The position numbers were made by a program, and so were the translations under genes. The notes under the pieces are model-generated. The model did no database searches, was not told the DNA's origin, and saw nothing but the letters and a program-made list of their open reading frames with translations. A stretch of DNA of 64,000 nt from Xiphydria camelus. Its lineage: Eukaryota; Arthropoda; Insecta; Hymenoptera; Xiphydriidae. Positions 1-12,071 of the stretch are shown here, in pieces (the first letter of the stretch is position 1; each line of letters begins with the position of its first letter). The stretch covers positions 10,846,304 through 10,910,303 of the forward strand of contig OY783197.1 of NCBI GenBank assembly GCA_963678675.1. Reading direction: 5' to 3'.

Positions 1-624
1 AGTAGTGAATAATTTGTAGAAGTGATGAGAAATAATCATAAATAATCTTCCGAATTGTGACACCTTAGGTATTGCTCACGCCACTTCGTAAAACTATTTC
101 CTAGACACGCGCGGTGCTAGCGCGGAAATAATTTCTGAAACAAATAGGCACACACACATGAGGCGTGTAATTCGGTTGGACATCGAAAAAACCCGAATGA
201 TTGTTAACTCTCACTTCTGAACATTACTTACCATTTATTCAAAGATTCACGATTTCGAGCTTATACTTCGATCTCCCGAATTGATAGCCATCGGGAGATC
301 AGACGTTTCACACTTTTCGTAAGAACGCAGCGTAAGAGCGAAAAGCGTCGTCTGATTTCCCGATGGCTGTCAATTCGGAAGATTATTTATGATTATTTCT
401 CATCACTTCTACAAATTATTCACTACTAATTCAAAACTTTACGATTTTGAGGTTACACGAAACGCTTCGATCTCCCGAATTGACAGCTATTAGAAGAGCA
501 GTCGACACTTTTCGTTCTTATGCAGTGCACTCGTCTGAAGCCCACTCTAACTGTACCATAAATACTGCCGAAGTCAAGAATTCAGGTCGGAGCTCACCTG
601 CGCGGTTGGCCATAGGACATGCGG
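1..624. mobile_element. Foldback element, ~815 bp class, copy A (left arm cut by window start)
   Basis: Bases 1-426 form an inner palindrome: the first ~60 bases reappear inverted at 367-426. Bases 431-624 match the right arm of copies at 1261-2075 and 41551-42363 and end in GGACATGCGG followed by TA. The reciprocal left arm lies before base 1. It carries the family core (243-285 and 437-485), reading CTTCGATCTCCCGAATTGA. No transposase is encoded. The terminal TA suggests a TA target duplication, but only one end is visible here. Confidence 0.85.
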
Positions 625-1260
625 TATACATTATACAATATATGAAGGGTTTCTTTCAAAAACCCTTTATAATATAATGAAAGAGAAGGCACCACTATAC
701 GGCTAGATACAACGAAAGAGCTGGATACGTTTACAGGGATTGACGTTTTTGACAAGTGCTGTTTTTGAAAGAGATCCTTCATATGTTTTATCTTGACCAA
801 GCCTATGGAAAACTGAAAAAAGAAATGATGTAACTTTTTCTTAATGAAAACTTGGGTATAGGTATATGTAATTAAAGAAAATAATATCACACATAATTAG
901 TTTTATTAAAATTCCTTCAAAAACACTTCACTTTAAAAACTGATTTAAAATAAGAAATGAAAAGTAATAAAAAATTAAATAATCAAAAAATGAATTAAAA
1001 TCACACTCTAGCAGTAATGAAATACTTGTTTCAAAAAATAATAGACTCAGTCCACATCGCAGTCGTCTCTTTATTTTTTCTCCTAATCCGGCCTCCGCTC
1101 CGGTCAGGGGCATTTCTTAGCCACGTCATAATCACTGCGTGTATTTCGTTGTCTTTAGCTTCCTTAGCAACTGGGTTTTTACGTATTGACGCTGAAATAT
1201 ATTATTTCATTATTACTACAAACTTAGTATATGACTTGCATGACTAGAATGTTGTAGATA
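625..1260. other. AT-rich spacer between foldback copies
   Basis: No gene recognised. A short hairpin lies at about 642-672 (AAGGGTTTCTTTC against its complement). The open frames here are short, lack codon structure and match nothing I recognise. Confidence 0.5.
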
Positions 1261-2075
1261 CCGCATGTCCTATGGCCAACCGCGCAGGTGAGCTGCGACC
1301 TGAATTCTTGACTTCGGCAGTATTTATGGTACAGTTAGAGTGGGCTTCAGACGAGTGCGCTGCATAAGAACGAAAAATGTCGACTGCTCTTCTAATAGCT
1401 GTCAATTCGGGAGATCGAAACGTTTCATGTAACCTTAAAATCGTAAAGTTTTGAATTAGTAGTGAATAATTTGTAGAAGTGATGAGAAATAATCACAAAT
1501 AATCTTCCGAATTGTGACACCTTAGGTATCGCTCACGCCACTTCGTAAAACTACTTCCTAGACACGCGCGGTGCTAGCGCGGAAATAGTTTCTGAAACAA
1601 ATAGGCATGAGGCGTGTAATTCGGTTGGACATCGAAAAAACCCGAATGATTGTTAACTCTCACTTCTGAACATTACTTACCATTTATTCAAAGATTCACG
1701 ATTTGGAGCTTAGACTTCGATCTCCCGAATTGATAGCCATCGGGAGATCAGATGTTTCACACTTTTCGTAAGAACGCAGCTTAAGAGCGAAAAGCGTCGT
1801 CTGATTTCCCGATGGCTGACAATTCGGAAGATTATTTATGATTATTTCTCATCACTTTTCTACAAATTATTCACTACTAATTCAAAACTTTACGATTTTG
1901 AGGTTACACGAAACGCTTCGATCTCCCGAATTGACAGCTATTAGAAGAGCAGTCGACACTTTTCGTTCTTATGCAGCGCACTCGTCTGAAGCCCACTCTA
2001 ATTGTACCATAAATACTGCCGAAGTCAAGAATTCAGGTCGCAGCTCACCTGCGCGGTTGGCCATAGGACATGCGG
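1261..2075. mobile_element. Foldback element, ~815 bp class, copy B (complete)
   Basis: The element begins CCGCATGTCC and ends GGACATGCGG, flanked by TA at 1259-1260 and 2076-2077. Arms of roughly 200 bp are followed by a second, inner palindrome (about 1458-1880), so the whole element folds on itself. Each arm carries the family core next to an ATG|GTAAGT splice-donor-like motif. There is no long open frame. The TA flanks would suit a Tc1/mariner-type mobiliser, but this is inference from flanks only. Confidence 0.88.
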
Positions 2076-2280
2076 TATATGTATACCGTATGTCCAATGG
2101 CTAGTCGAGCAGGTGCAGCGACCTGAATTTTTCTGAAATTTGACTTCGGCAGTGTTTTAGTTAGAGTTGGCTTTGGAAGATGGCGCTACGTACGAGCGAA
2201 ATATTTGAAATGGTAAAAGCGGGAGGTAGATAAATGCGGGAGAAGTGAAGTGTAACCTCAAAATTGTGAATGTTGGAATA

Positions 2281-2479
2281 ATGGTGAGTAATTGTTTGAA
2301 ACGATAAGACATAATAATTCGGGTTTCTTTTCGATGTTCAACCAAATAACACGACTGATATTTAATTGCAGAGAGAAACTGGTGCGACTGGCAGTCGTGG
2401 AGGAAGGGGCTACCGTCAACGTGGTCCTCGCCAGAGTGGTCGAGCTCTGCCTCGTCGACGAAAGGTGCAATTGAAATGA
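2281..2479 (+). CDS. Spliced RG-rich small ORF in left arm of giant foldback
   Basis: An ATG (2281-2283) sits exactly on a GTGAGT splice donor. An 88-nt intron (2284-2371) ends TTTAATTGCAG. The next exon (2372-2479) gives a 36-residue peptide with RGGRGYRQRGPRQSGR and a basic end, like an RGG box. It resembles the tail of a nucleic-acid-binding protein, perhaps a captured exon. The same intron position and length recur in the 815 bp class (41946-42034, 89 nt), where the frame stops after five codons. The intron is well supported; translation is inference. Confidence 0.4.
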
Positions 2480-2686
2480 AATTAAAGTCTGAGTCAAGGT
2501 GAAAATTGGAAGACATGGAAAGAAAACGCGGTAGAGTCGCCGACAGAAGGAGTGAGTAAAGTGCGAAAGAAAAGTGCAGTGACGCCGAAAAACCATGTGG
2601 AAGACAGTGACGAACAGCAGCAGCAGCTGGTCGACACTGCTCAACTCCGCACCAGCTCCTGAATGATATCTCGCTGATCGCGATAC

Positions 2687-4924
2687 GCGGCCGTTCCGAT
2701 GAACAACGATTCCAGACATTTGAGTCGTAGTAGCAGCAAGGACAGCAGCAGCAGCAGCAGCGTCAACGGCAGGGGCACTCTTTTAAAGCGAAGGCAGTCC
2801 AAGACCGACTCGAAGAGCTGTAAGAGAAAAACGCATCGGCGGAAACATGAAATATCGAAGCAAGACTTGCAATGAGAGTGTGGTAAAAGGAAGAAAAAAA
2901 ATGACAGAGACGAGGCGACGAGACAGAGGAGGAAGTCGTCACCACGAAGGGTTCCTGAAACGGTACCTGTACTAGCAACGTGTGAAGAGTTCAAGAGAAC
3001 GGGCCATCTACACCCAGTCGCAAATCATGCAGAGTTCCTGTGACACCCGACAGCGGCATCACGTCAGGAGTATGAACAGTGGAGATGAACGGGAGCCTTG
3101 CTGAAAAAGGAAGGAGCAGTGTTGGCGATGGCGGTGACAGCCCGGATCATGAACAAAGGCTGAAGAACCTTGAGCGTTTTGGATAAAAAGTGGACGTGAC
3201 TCGAAGCAGTTATCGTAATCGATTTACGCCGACACTGGTGCCGTAGCCAATCTCGATCACAATGGATTCTTCCAACTAGAGGCGGTTTCTATATCACTCG
3301 TCGCCGTTGATCCTTTCCCTCTTAATCCTTGTACATAATGCATCTGTTAATATGAAGTTTGATCCGAAACCCTTCCATCCTTCCTATTGTAACACTCTCG
3401 TAACAATACGGTCCGATTATTTTATATTCATAAGGTTTTATCAGCTTTACGCGTTATTCCTCGTTATTTTCGTTATTTAACCTTGCATTCATACATTATT
3501 ACTGATGGATTATTAATAAATTAATTCATGAAAGTGACTCTACTGGCTTGTGCTATTTTTCGTCCGGTATTTCCTTCCGCAAGATATTTGGATAAATGTA
3601 CCCCTTCGATCTTGAAGAGTTTGGTTGGAATAAGCAAGACGGATAGTGGACAGAGTTTAGGCATTAGGAGGCATACAAGATGTCACAATCAGCGGGACAG
3701 GATTTCGTGTAATCATGATTTATTAGAATTTTTTCATTCACAAAATTAGCTCCCGCAGGGGAAATTACATTTTGTACTGTAAACTATGAGATAGATGTAT
3801 CTCATTTAGAGCTATTAATGAAGTATAAAATATCAATTGAACACAGATTTGTTGATACAGAAACGATTATTATCCACTTTACTTACTATAAATCATGATT
3901 ACACGAAATCCTGTCCCGCTGATTGTGACATCTTGTATGCCTCCTAATGCCTAAACTCTGTCCACTATCCGTCTTGCTTATTCCAACCAAACTCTTCAAG
4001 ATCGAAGGGGTACATTTATCCAAATATCTTGCGGAAGGAAATACCGGACGAAAAATAGCACAAGCCAGTAGAGTCACTTTCATGAATTAATTTATTAATA
4101 ATCCATCAGTAATAATGTATGAATGCAAGGTTAAATAACGAAAATAACGAGAAATAACGCGTAAAGCTGATAAAACCTTATGAATATAAAATAATCGGAC
4201 CGTATTGTTACGAGAGTGTTACAATAGGAAGGATGGAAGGGTTTCGGATCAAACTTCATATTAACAGATGCATTATGTACAAGGATTAAGAGGGAAAGGA
4301 TCAACGGCGACGAGTGATATAGAAACCGCCTCTAGTTGGAAGAATTCATTGTGATCGAGATTGGCTACGGCACCAGTGTCGGCGTAAATCGATTACGATA
4401 ACTGCTTCGAGTCACGTCCACTTTTTATCCAAAACGCTCAAGGTTTTTCAGCCTTTGCTCATGATCCGGGCTGTCACCGCCATCGCCAACACTGCTCCTT
4501 CCTTTTTCAGCGAGGCTCCCGTTCTTCTCCACCGTTCATACTCCTGACGTGATGCCGCTGTCGGATGTCACAGGTATTCTGCATGATTTGCGACTGGGTG
4601 TAGATGTCCCGTTCTCTTGAACTCTTCACACGTTGCTAGTACTGGTACCGTTTCAGGAACCCTTCGTGGTGACGACTTCCTCCTCTGTCTCGTCGCCTCG
4701 TCTCTGTCATTTTTTTTCTTTCTTTTACCACACTCTCATTGCAAGTCTTGCTTCGATATTTCATGTTTCCGCCGATGCGTCTTTCTCTTACAGCTATTCG
4801 AGTCGGTCTTGGACTGCCTTCGCTTTAAAAGAGTGCCCCTGCCGTTGACGTTGCTGCTGCTGCTGCTGTCCTTGCTGCTACTACGACTCGAATGTCTGGA
4901 ATCGTTGTCCATCGGAGCGGCCGC
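2687..4924. mobile_element. Palindromic element nested in left arm of the giant foldback
   Basis: Arms of ~1.05 kb (2687-3742 and 3890-4924) surround a ~150 bp loop. Both ends carry GCGGCCG. The right arm of the host element (11060-11100) shows the uninterrupted site, so this is an insertion; eight bases of that site are missing here and no clean duplication is seen. On plus, 2700-3080 reads as a Ser/Lys/Arg-rich stretch with CAG-rich runs and stops, probably a decayed captured coding segment. The antisense frames in the same place are Leu/Ser/Phe-rich shadows. Confidence 0.8.
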
Positions 4925-6639
4925 GTCATTGAAGTCCTGAATTAGAAATAATTAAAGAGGATCTGAATTTTTTACAGTAGGTACTGTTTGCACCCTACAG
5001 CAACTTCCTGATATTTTGAAGGATCATCCCCGGTCGGATTGTTTAAAAAAGAGATGTAAACAAAAAAAAAACGATTTTTTGCGAATATCTCTTCAACTTT
5101 CAAGAATAACGAGAAAATCTTCAAATAAAAGTTGTAAACAATCGAATTTATAATAAAAAAGTCTTAGTGAAATTTTTACCTATATGCAATAGGGAAGCGG
5201 CAAAATGCGTTCTAAGTTTGCGCACCACCTAAGGGAGCATGCTGCGCTTAAAAAATTCATAAGAAATCGAAAAATTACTCTTTTTCGATGATTTTTTTTT
5301 AAATCGCATCTACAGGAGTAGACCTACATTTCGAGAGATAAAGAAAAAAAATTAATGCATTATTAATGCGATTATTGATTATTTTAGATTTTAAACCGAT
5401 TCTTTTCACTGAAAACATTGGGGAACAATTTTTTTTCTTTTAACTTGGTATTCGTTAGATTATTATCTAAAAAAAAGTCCTCTATGGCTTCGCACTGAAT
5501 ACCTTCTGTGTGGAGATATAATATAATATAATACAACTGATTTTCTGGTGAGTGGCAGTCCTGAATGAAATCTGTGGCCACACCACTGTACTGGGGACCG
5601 ACAGAGAACGTGCATATATTCCCGACTCTCTCTTAGTCATAAACGCGTTCTGCACTGCGCGAAGCCGTCTGTGCCTCTACCAAGGAGTAGGTGTCCAACT
5701 ACCTGCTCTTTACCTCTGTAGACCTTCGGCACGCTGCCAAAAAGTGCAATGGTAGTATCATGTATGCCCTTTGAGGTTTCGGTAATAATGCATATGCTGA
5801 TAAACGACCAAGCAAAATTGACAGGTCCCCGTGGAACTTGTGTTGGAGAAGTTAATTACTTATTGCAAAAAAATCGCATCTTGCAATGATAGTATCACGT
5901 ATGCCGAGTATGTGAAACGATATTTCATAGAACAAATAATATATATTGAAGAGAGAGAACGATCGGCATACGTGTATCGTAGGGACTAAGGGTCGGTATA
6001 TGCTCTATAAAGTGTTGTAAATTCAGAATTTTTTAAATGATTATATCACACATCATGTCCAACTACCTACTCTTAACCTCTACTGCGCCATGAGGACGAC
6101 AGAGGTGGGAGCTATAAACAGTATTTCTCTCTGTTGAAACACGTAGTGCGTGCTAGCGACGAATAAACGTTGTTGGAGCAATGCGGGCAATTTGTTAGTG
6201 TATAGTAATATCCATTTTATTAAGGAAGAAAAGTCTTTTATTTTGTGGGTGATATTGTAAATTTTTTTTTCTATTTTTACAATACCTTTAATTTAGAATT
6301 ATCTTCTACAGGTGTCATCGAAATACTCCTGAAATGTTGAATTATACAGTTTTTTATTTGGGCACAGAAGTTTTTAACGTTTAATAGAAAATTTCAAAAA
6401 TAATACAAAAATTATAAATACCTATTATTATAACACATATACTTAAACTTGTTAATCCATATCTTCAAATGTGATTATAAATGATTGAATTTTTTTTCAA
6501 TACACCATTTTTAAAAATTTCAAAAAGAATCAAAATCATAAGGTAATATAAGGTAAACTAAGGGCGCGTCAAAAAATTACCATTATGCGATACATAAATA
6601 TTTTGTTTTTAAAAGATACAATTAAACGATTTTAAAGTT

Positions 6640-7034
6640 CTCTAAATAGAACACCATGCAACCCAAAAATTGTATAACGAAACAATATGCGCTCCTAAAG
6701 AATAATTATATACGTGTTCTTTATTTGTTCTATGCCAGAATTCTAAGACAACATTTTAGAACTGCTATAGAATTGTTATGAGATTGCTTTGTATAACTGT
6801 GTTATAAAAATTCTTTAAGAGACTTGTGAGAACATTTATTCAACAATTCTCTAAGTGTTTCCCGCAGACCTTACAGAACAGCTTCAAGAACTAAAAAGTT
6901 CTATAGAACGGTGCTCATTTTTATGGTATAAGTGTTGTAAGAACGCTTTGAAAATGTTCTTAGAAGAAACAGTGCTCTAAAAAATTTGCTCTAGAAACGT
7001 TCTTATAATTTGTATAGAACATAAAATTGTTAGC
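6640..7034. repeat. CCCAG-type terminus with GTTCTATAGAAC-like subterminal repeats
   Basis: Read leftwards from 7034 the sequence starts CCCAGCTAACAATTTTATG and is followed by many copies of GTTCT/AGAAC motifs in both orientations down to about 6640. Clustered short subterminal repeats behind a CCCAG end are typical of EnSpm/CACTA-like elements. The opposite end was not found, so this is a fragment in the loop of the giant foldback. Confidence 0.4.
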
Positions 7035-7218
7035 TGGGCTTTAACCAATTCCAACGAATAGGCCAAATGACATGGAATAACTTTTGCATGTATTATATTT
7101 TTAACGATGTCTTCAAGACAAACTAAATATCAAAAACTGCATTATTAATTTTTGGTCAAAAAAATTCAGAAGTGTACAAAATACGAGTATACAAATTTTT
7201 GTCTTCCATTACTTTCAA

Positions 7219-7432
7219 CCCTTCTGAGGTCGCGCGGTGAGCGTGGCCCCGCATTTTTTTTAAATCGTCATAATTGCTTAACTACTTCCATTTGAATGAT
7301 CACCGGCTACGTATTCCGTCATTGAAGTGTCGCGAATACGATGTGCTTATAATATGATAGCTCTACATTTATTAGAAAAATGGAGAAAATATATTAATGA
7401 AGCGTGGGTGAAAAGGCGTGACCTCAGAAGGG
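7219..7432. mobile_element. piggyBac-like MITE (TTAA target)
   Basis: The TIR CCCTTCTGAGGTC is matched by GACCTCAGAAGGG. TTAA follows at 7433-7436; the left flank reads TCAA, one change from TTAA. The 214 bp size, CCCT start and TTAA target fit the piggyBac superfamily. Non-coding. Confidence 0.65.
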
Positions 7433-8660
7433 TTAAAATAACGAGCAGAAAAATAGAAGAATGAAAAACCAAGCATGCTTGAAATTTATTTAACAGGTTT
7501 TTTTATATTTACCTTCGTGCAAAGTGATAGATTTCGTTTATGAATTCGAAGAAGATGATATAGATAATGATATTGATTTTGATTCTTTTTGAAATTTCTA
7601 AAAATGCTGTATTGAAAAAAATTCAATTATTTATAATCATATTTGAAGATATGGATTAACAAGTTTAAGTATATGTGTTATAATATAATAGGTATTTATA
7701 ATTTTTGTATTATTTTTGAAATTTTCTATTAAACGTTAAAAACTTCTGTGCCCAAATAAAAAACTGTATAATTCAACATTTCAGGAGTATTTTGATGACA
7801 CCTGTAGAAGATAATTCTGAATTAAAGGTATTGTAAAAATAGAAAAAAAAATTTACAATCACCCACAAAATAAAAGAATTTTCTTCCTTAATAAAATGGA
7901 TATTACTATACACTAACAAATTGCCTGCATTGCTCCAACAACGTTTATTCGTCGCTAGCACGCACTACGTGTTTCAACAGAGAGAAATACTGTTTAGCTC
8001 CCACCTCTGTCGTCCTCATGGCGCAGCCCAGGTAGCACACTGACGTTAGAATAACGTCTCAGACGTCATTTTTTGGTCAGTATAGGGTTTCAGACGTCAG
8101 TTGTCGTAATATTAACGTCGCAGGGACGTCATATTTACGACGTACCTTGGACGTCAAAATTCAACGTCTTTTTGACGGAACTTTTCCGTCATTTTTAATG
8201 ACGAACAAAACTTAGAAAAATTTCCGTCTCCTGCATATATAGGGACTTTAAAATTTATTTCTGAATAATGGACAAAAATTGTAATTTGTTCAATTATTAA
8301 ATCAATAAATTATTTCATTTAGTCTCCAGAGCATGTTGAGCAAGTTATAAACTATACTGTTTATTAAAAAGCACAGATTATTAAAGTAAATGAAAGATAA
8401 TCAATTAATGTAGGATGAATAAACATTCATATAATTATTTATTTATTTATTTATTTATTATTTATTTCTTGCATAGACATGCAAGAATATTTATCAAAAG
8501 ATACAATCATAAATTTAGAAAAATGTTGAGAAAAGAATATACAATTATAAAATCTTATTTTTTCAAGTTCTTTCTTATTGAAAAGTAATATACATTTATT
8601 CATCAAACTTCATATGAACACTAATACATAGTAATAATATTCTTAACCACAGGAGCGTGC

Positions 8661-8750
8661 AGCAGATGAGGACTCGAGGACACCGACCGATCAACGAAGT
8701 TAAGCAGCGAAAAGTGCGGACACTAGCTGGATGGGTGACCGCTCACGATG
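8661..8750 (+). pseudogene. 5S rRNA-derived segment inside the MITE
   Basis: CGAAGTTAAGCAGCG matches the 5S rRNA box A region and GGATGGGTGACCGC matches box C, in the right order and near the right spacing, after an upstream CACCGACCGATCA resembling the 5S ACACCGGTTCTCGTCCGATCA region. The 5' and 3' terminal stem of 5S is not recognisable, so this is not a functional 5S gene. It could come from a 5S-headed SINE (SINE3 type) or from direct capture. The same segment is in the second MITE copy. Confidence 0.75.
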
Positions 8751-8758
8751 AAGATATA

Positions 8759-8970
8759 CACTCGGCGCCTCGGATTCTGTCACTGGTGACTTTTTTAAAT
8801 GTTATTTTTAAACGTACTAACCAATGATTAATCAATTCTCATGCTTTTATTAACGAGAGTAAACACTACCGTAGCTAATGAGGGCATGAGAATTAATTGT
8901 TCGTTGGTTAGTACGTTTAAAAATAACATTTTAAAAAAGTCACCAGCGACATAATCCGAGACGCCGGGTG
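8759..8970. mobile_element. Small TIR element nested in ACGTC MITE
   Basis: Ends CACTCGGCGCCTCGGATT and CACCCGGCGTCTCGGATT (inverted), with TA on both sides. Arms continue about 90 bp as GTCACTGGTGACTTTT and beyond. Copy 2 of the MITE (near 36357) lacks it and reads GATATACGTCA, the empty site. The end resembles a partial fragment at 45718-45750. Superfamily unresolved. Confidence 0.7.
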
Positions 8971-9630
8971 TACGTCAGATCTAACCTTTTAGAACCATCA
9001 TTTTTTTCGTCATCACAACGTACGGTAGAACGTCATTATTACGTGATTTGTTTGACGTCGTGTGGATGTGCAATTAAGCCGTCTTTGCGACGTTAAAATG
9101 ACGTCATATTTTTCGTCATCTGACATCAGAACTGACCTTCAAAAAACGTCATTTTGACGTTAGTGTGCTACCTGGGAGTAGAGGTTAAGAGTAGGTAGTT
9201 GGACATGATGTGTGATATAATCTTTTAAAAAATTCTGAATTTACAACACTTTTTAGAGCATATACCGACCCTTAGTCCCTACGATACACGTATGCCGATC
9301 GTTCTCTCTCTTCAATATATATTATTTTTTCTATGAAATATCGTTTCACATGCTCGGCATACGTGATACTATCATTGCAAGATGCGATTTTTTTTTGCAA
9401 TAAGTAATTAACTTCTCCAACACAAGTTCCAAGGGGACCTGTCAATTTTGCTTGGTCATTTATCAGCATATGCATTATTACCGAAACCTCAAAGGGCATA
9501 CATGATACTACCATTGCACTTTTTGGCAGCGTGCCGAAGGTCTACAGAGGTAAAGAGCAGGTAGTTGGACACCTACTCCTTGGTAGAGGCACAGACGGCT
9601 TCGCGCAGTGCAGAACGCGTTTATGACTAA

Positions 9631-10362
9631 AGCTAGGAATCCACTACACTCGACTCGACTCGACTCGACACGACACGACTCGACACGACACGGTGACAAA
9701 AATTTGCGTGGTGTGTCCACTGGAATCGACGCGACACGACTCGACGCTACTCGACACGATGGTAGTGCTTCGTCCTTTTAAATTTTAACGTACAAGGATG
9801 CATCGTGTATGGCTCTATAATTTTTCCAATTATTGCTTCTCTGTAACATCTATACAGATAGAAATTTACTATATACCTATTTATGTTTACTTGGTCTATT
9901 CAAGGCTTTTGAGATTTCTTCTCAAGCTTCGTTGCGTATATTTTGGTCTCTATATTTCAAACTATGTATATTTTACAGCATCTCATATGCTCTAACTTTA
10001 TTAATGAGATCCTCCTCCATTCCTCTGCGAAATTAATGTAAAATCTTCGAACTGTTCTTCTCAACTCTTTCCAAGCAAGACTGCCGCAATTCAACTGTTC
10101 GCTCATCGGTCCATATCTCGATGTGCACGCAAACCGTGTCCACTAGGCTCGACTCGACTCGACTCGACTCGACGCGACAAATTTCTGGCCAGCCAGAAAA
10201 GTGTCGTGTCGAGTCGAGTCGAGTCGAGTCGTGTCGAGCCTAGTGGATTTCTACGCCATTTAAATACATGGAAAATCATGCGATCAGAAACGCGTCGTGT
10301 CGAGTCGCGTCGAGTCGTGTCGTGTCGAGTCGAGTCGAGTCGAGTGTAGTGGATTCCTAGCT
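9631..10362. mobile_element. TIR element with CGACT/CGACA tandem repeats (TAA target)
   Basis: Ends AGCTAGGAATCCACTACACT and inverse, flanked by TAA at 9628-9630 and 10363-10365. The other arm of the host palindrome (5630-5640) has the empty site with a single TAA. TAA duplication fits PIF/Harbinger. Each end holds runs of CGACT and CGACA pentamers, and an internal inverted copy lies at 10145-10250. The small open frames in the middle match nothing I recognise. Confidence 0.8.
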
Positions 10363-11289
10363 TAAGAGAGAGTCGGGAATATATGCGCGTTCTCTGTCGG
10401 TCCCCAGTACAGTGGTGCGGCCACAGATTTCATTCAGGACTGCCACTCACCAGAAAATCAGTTGTATTATATTATATTATATCTCCACACAGAAGGTATT
10501 CAGTGCGAAGCCGTAGAGGACTTTTTTTTAGATAATAATCTAACGAATACCAAGTTAAAAGAAAAAAAATTGTTCCCCAATGTTTTCAGTGAAAAGAATC
10601 GGTTTAAAATCTAAAATAATCAATAATCGCATTAATAATGCATTAATTTTTTTTTCTATATCGCTCAAAATGTAGGTCTACTCCTGTAGATGCGATTTAA
10701 AAAAAAATCATCGAAAAAGAGTAATTTTTCGATTTCTTATAAATTTTTTAAGCGCAGCATGCTCCCTTAGGTGGTGCGCAAACTTTGAACGCATTTTGCC
10801 GCTTCCCTATTGCATATAGGCAAAAATTTCACTAAGACTTTTTTATTATAAATTCGATTGTTTACAACTTCTATTTGAAGATTTTCTCGTTATTCTTGAA
10901 AGTTGAAGAGATATTCGCAAAAAATCGATTTTTTTTTTGTTTACATCTCTTTTTTAAACAATCCGACCGGGGATGATCCTTCAAAATATCAGGAAGTTGT
11001 TGTAGGGTGCAAACAGTACCTACTGTAAAAAATTCAGATCCTCTTTAATTATTTCTAATTCAGGACTTCAATGACTGGACTACGTATCGCGATCGGCGAG
11101 ATATCATTCAGGAGCTGGTGCGGAGTTGAGCAGTGTCGACCAGCTGCTGCTGCTGTTCGTCACTGTCTTCCCATGGTTTTTCGGCGTCACTGCACTTTTC
11201 TTTCGCACTTTACTCACTCCTTCTGTCGGCGACTTTGCCGCGTTTTCTTTCCATGTCTTCCAATTTTCACCTTGACTCAGACTTTAATT

Positions 11290-11488
11290 TCATTTCAATT
11301 GCACCTTTCGTCGACGAGGCAGAGCTCGACCACTCTGGCGAGGACCACGTTGACGGTAGCCCCTTCCTCCACGACTGCCAGTCGCATCAGTTTCTCTCTG
11401 CAATTAAATATCAGTCGTGTTATTTGGTTGAACATCGAAAAGAAACCCGAATTATTATGTCTTATCGTTTCAAACAATTACTCACCAT
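11290..11488 (-). CDS. Mirror copy of the spliced RG-rich ORF in right arm
   Basis: This is the inverted counterpart of 2281-2479. The ATG is at 11488-11486, the intron 11485-11398 (88 nt, GT-AG) and the exon 11397-11290. It encodes the same RG-rich peptide with one visible G-to-D change near its start. Overlapping plus-strand frames of 146-159 codons are antisense shadows of this arm. Confidence 0.38.
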
Positions 11489-12071
11489 TATTCCAACATT
11501 CACAATTTTGAGGTTACACTTCACTTCTCCCACATTTATCTACCTCCCGCTTTTACCATTTCCAATATTTCGCTCGTACGTAGCGCCATCTTCCAAAGCC
11601 AACTCTAACTAAAATACTGCCGAAGTCAAATTTCAGAAAAATTCAGGTCGCTGCACCTGCTCGACTAGCCATTGGACATACGGTATACGTATAACCAAAA
11701 AAACTATATTGTTAAACAGTATAAATAATTATTGGATGTAATTTCCAATCTTTTTCAAGCTAGCGCTAGCAAATTAAATCAATAACAGAAAGAACACTAA
11801 TTTTGTTTTAACAATTAAAAATATTTAATCATTTACGTAACGTACCTCTTATTAAGGACATGATGTTCTCACACACTTGCAATCCTTTTCTGTTATTTTT
11901 CCCAGTAAAATTGATTTGAACTGCCAGTTGATGACCAATTATATTATAGAGGACTCTTCTTGTGGTCTCGGCAAAATCTTTTCCTCCTAGGAGTCCCAGA
12001 TGTGTTTGGCCTAAAAATATTTTTGGAAACATAGTCTTTTTTACAACTTAGTGTCTCTGTTACACGTAATA

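Larger units (their letters stand above)
8027..9176. mobile_element. ACGTC-repeat MITE, copy 1 (CCCAGGTAGCACA ends)
   Basis: Ends CCCAGGTAGCACA and inverse, flanked by AG duplicated at 8025-8026 and 9177-9178. The undisturbed site is visible in the other arm of the giant foldback (6085-6100), which proves insertion and a 2-bp duplication. Subterminal regions are packed with ACGTC/GACGT motifs, like EnSpm/CACTA ends. The interior holds a 5S-like segment (8661-8750) and a nested 212 bp element (8759-8970). No protein is encoded, so the mobiliser was supplied in trans. A second copy lies at 34624-36565. Confidence 0.87.
2086..11683. mobile_element. Giant foldback element (9.6 kb palindrome), same family as the 815 bp class
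   Basis: The left end CCGTATGTCCAATGG (2086) recurs inverted at 11683, with TA on both sides (2084-2085, 11684-11685). Pairing can be followed as 2086-2686 with 11085-11683, 4925-6540 with 7572-11075, around a ~1 kb centre. Three later insertions break the symmetry: 2687-4924 (left arm), 8027-9176 and 9631-10362 (right arm). Without them the element is about 5.5 kb. Termini, the TTGACTTCGGCAGT subterminal block, the core and the intron cassette are shared with copies A-C. No transposase was recognised. Confidence 0.87.

Noticed and set aside
2157..2994. Leu/Ser/Phe-rich minus frames of 117-153 codons (also 4617-4940 and 11071-11612 plus)
   Set aside because: They run antisense to the spliced RG-rich and Ser/Lys-rich frames and mirror each other only because the DNA is palindromic.
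8661..8750. A functional 5S rRNA gene
   Set aside because: Terminal stem sequences and a T-run terminator at the right place are missing; only the internal boxes remain.
2084..11685. Palindromes as assembly artefacts
   Set aside because: Arms differ by point changes and by independent insertions with target duplications, which an assembler would not create; long reads would still be the decisive check.
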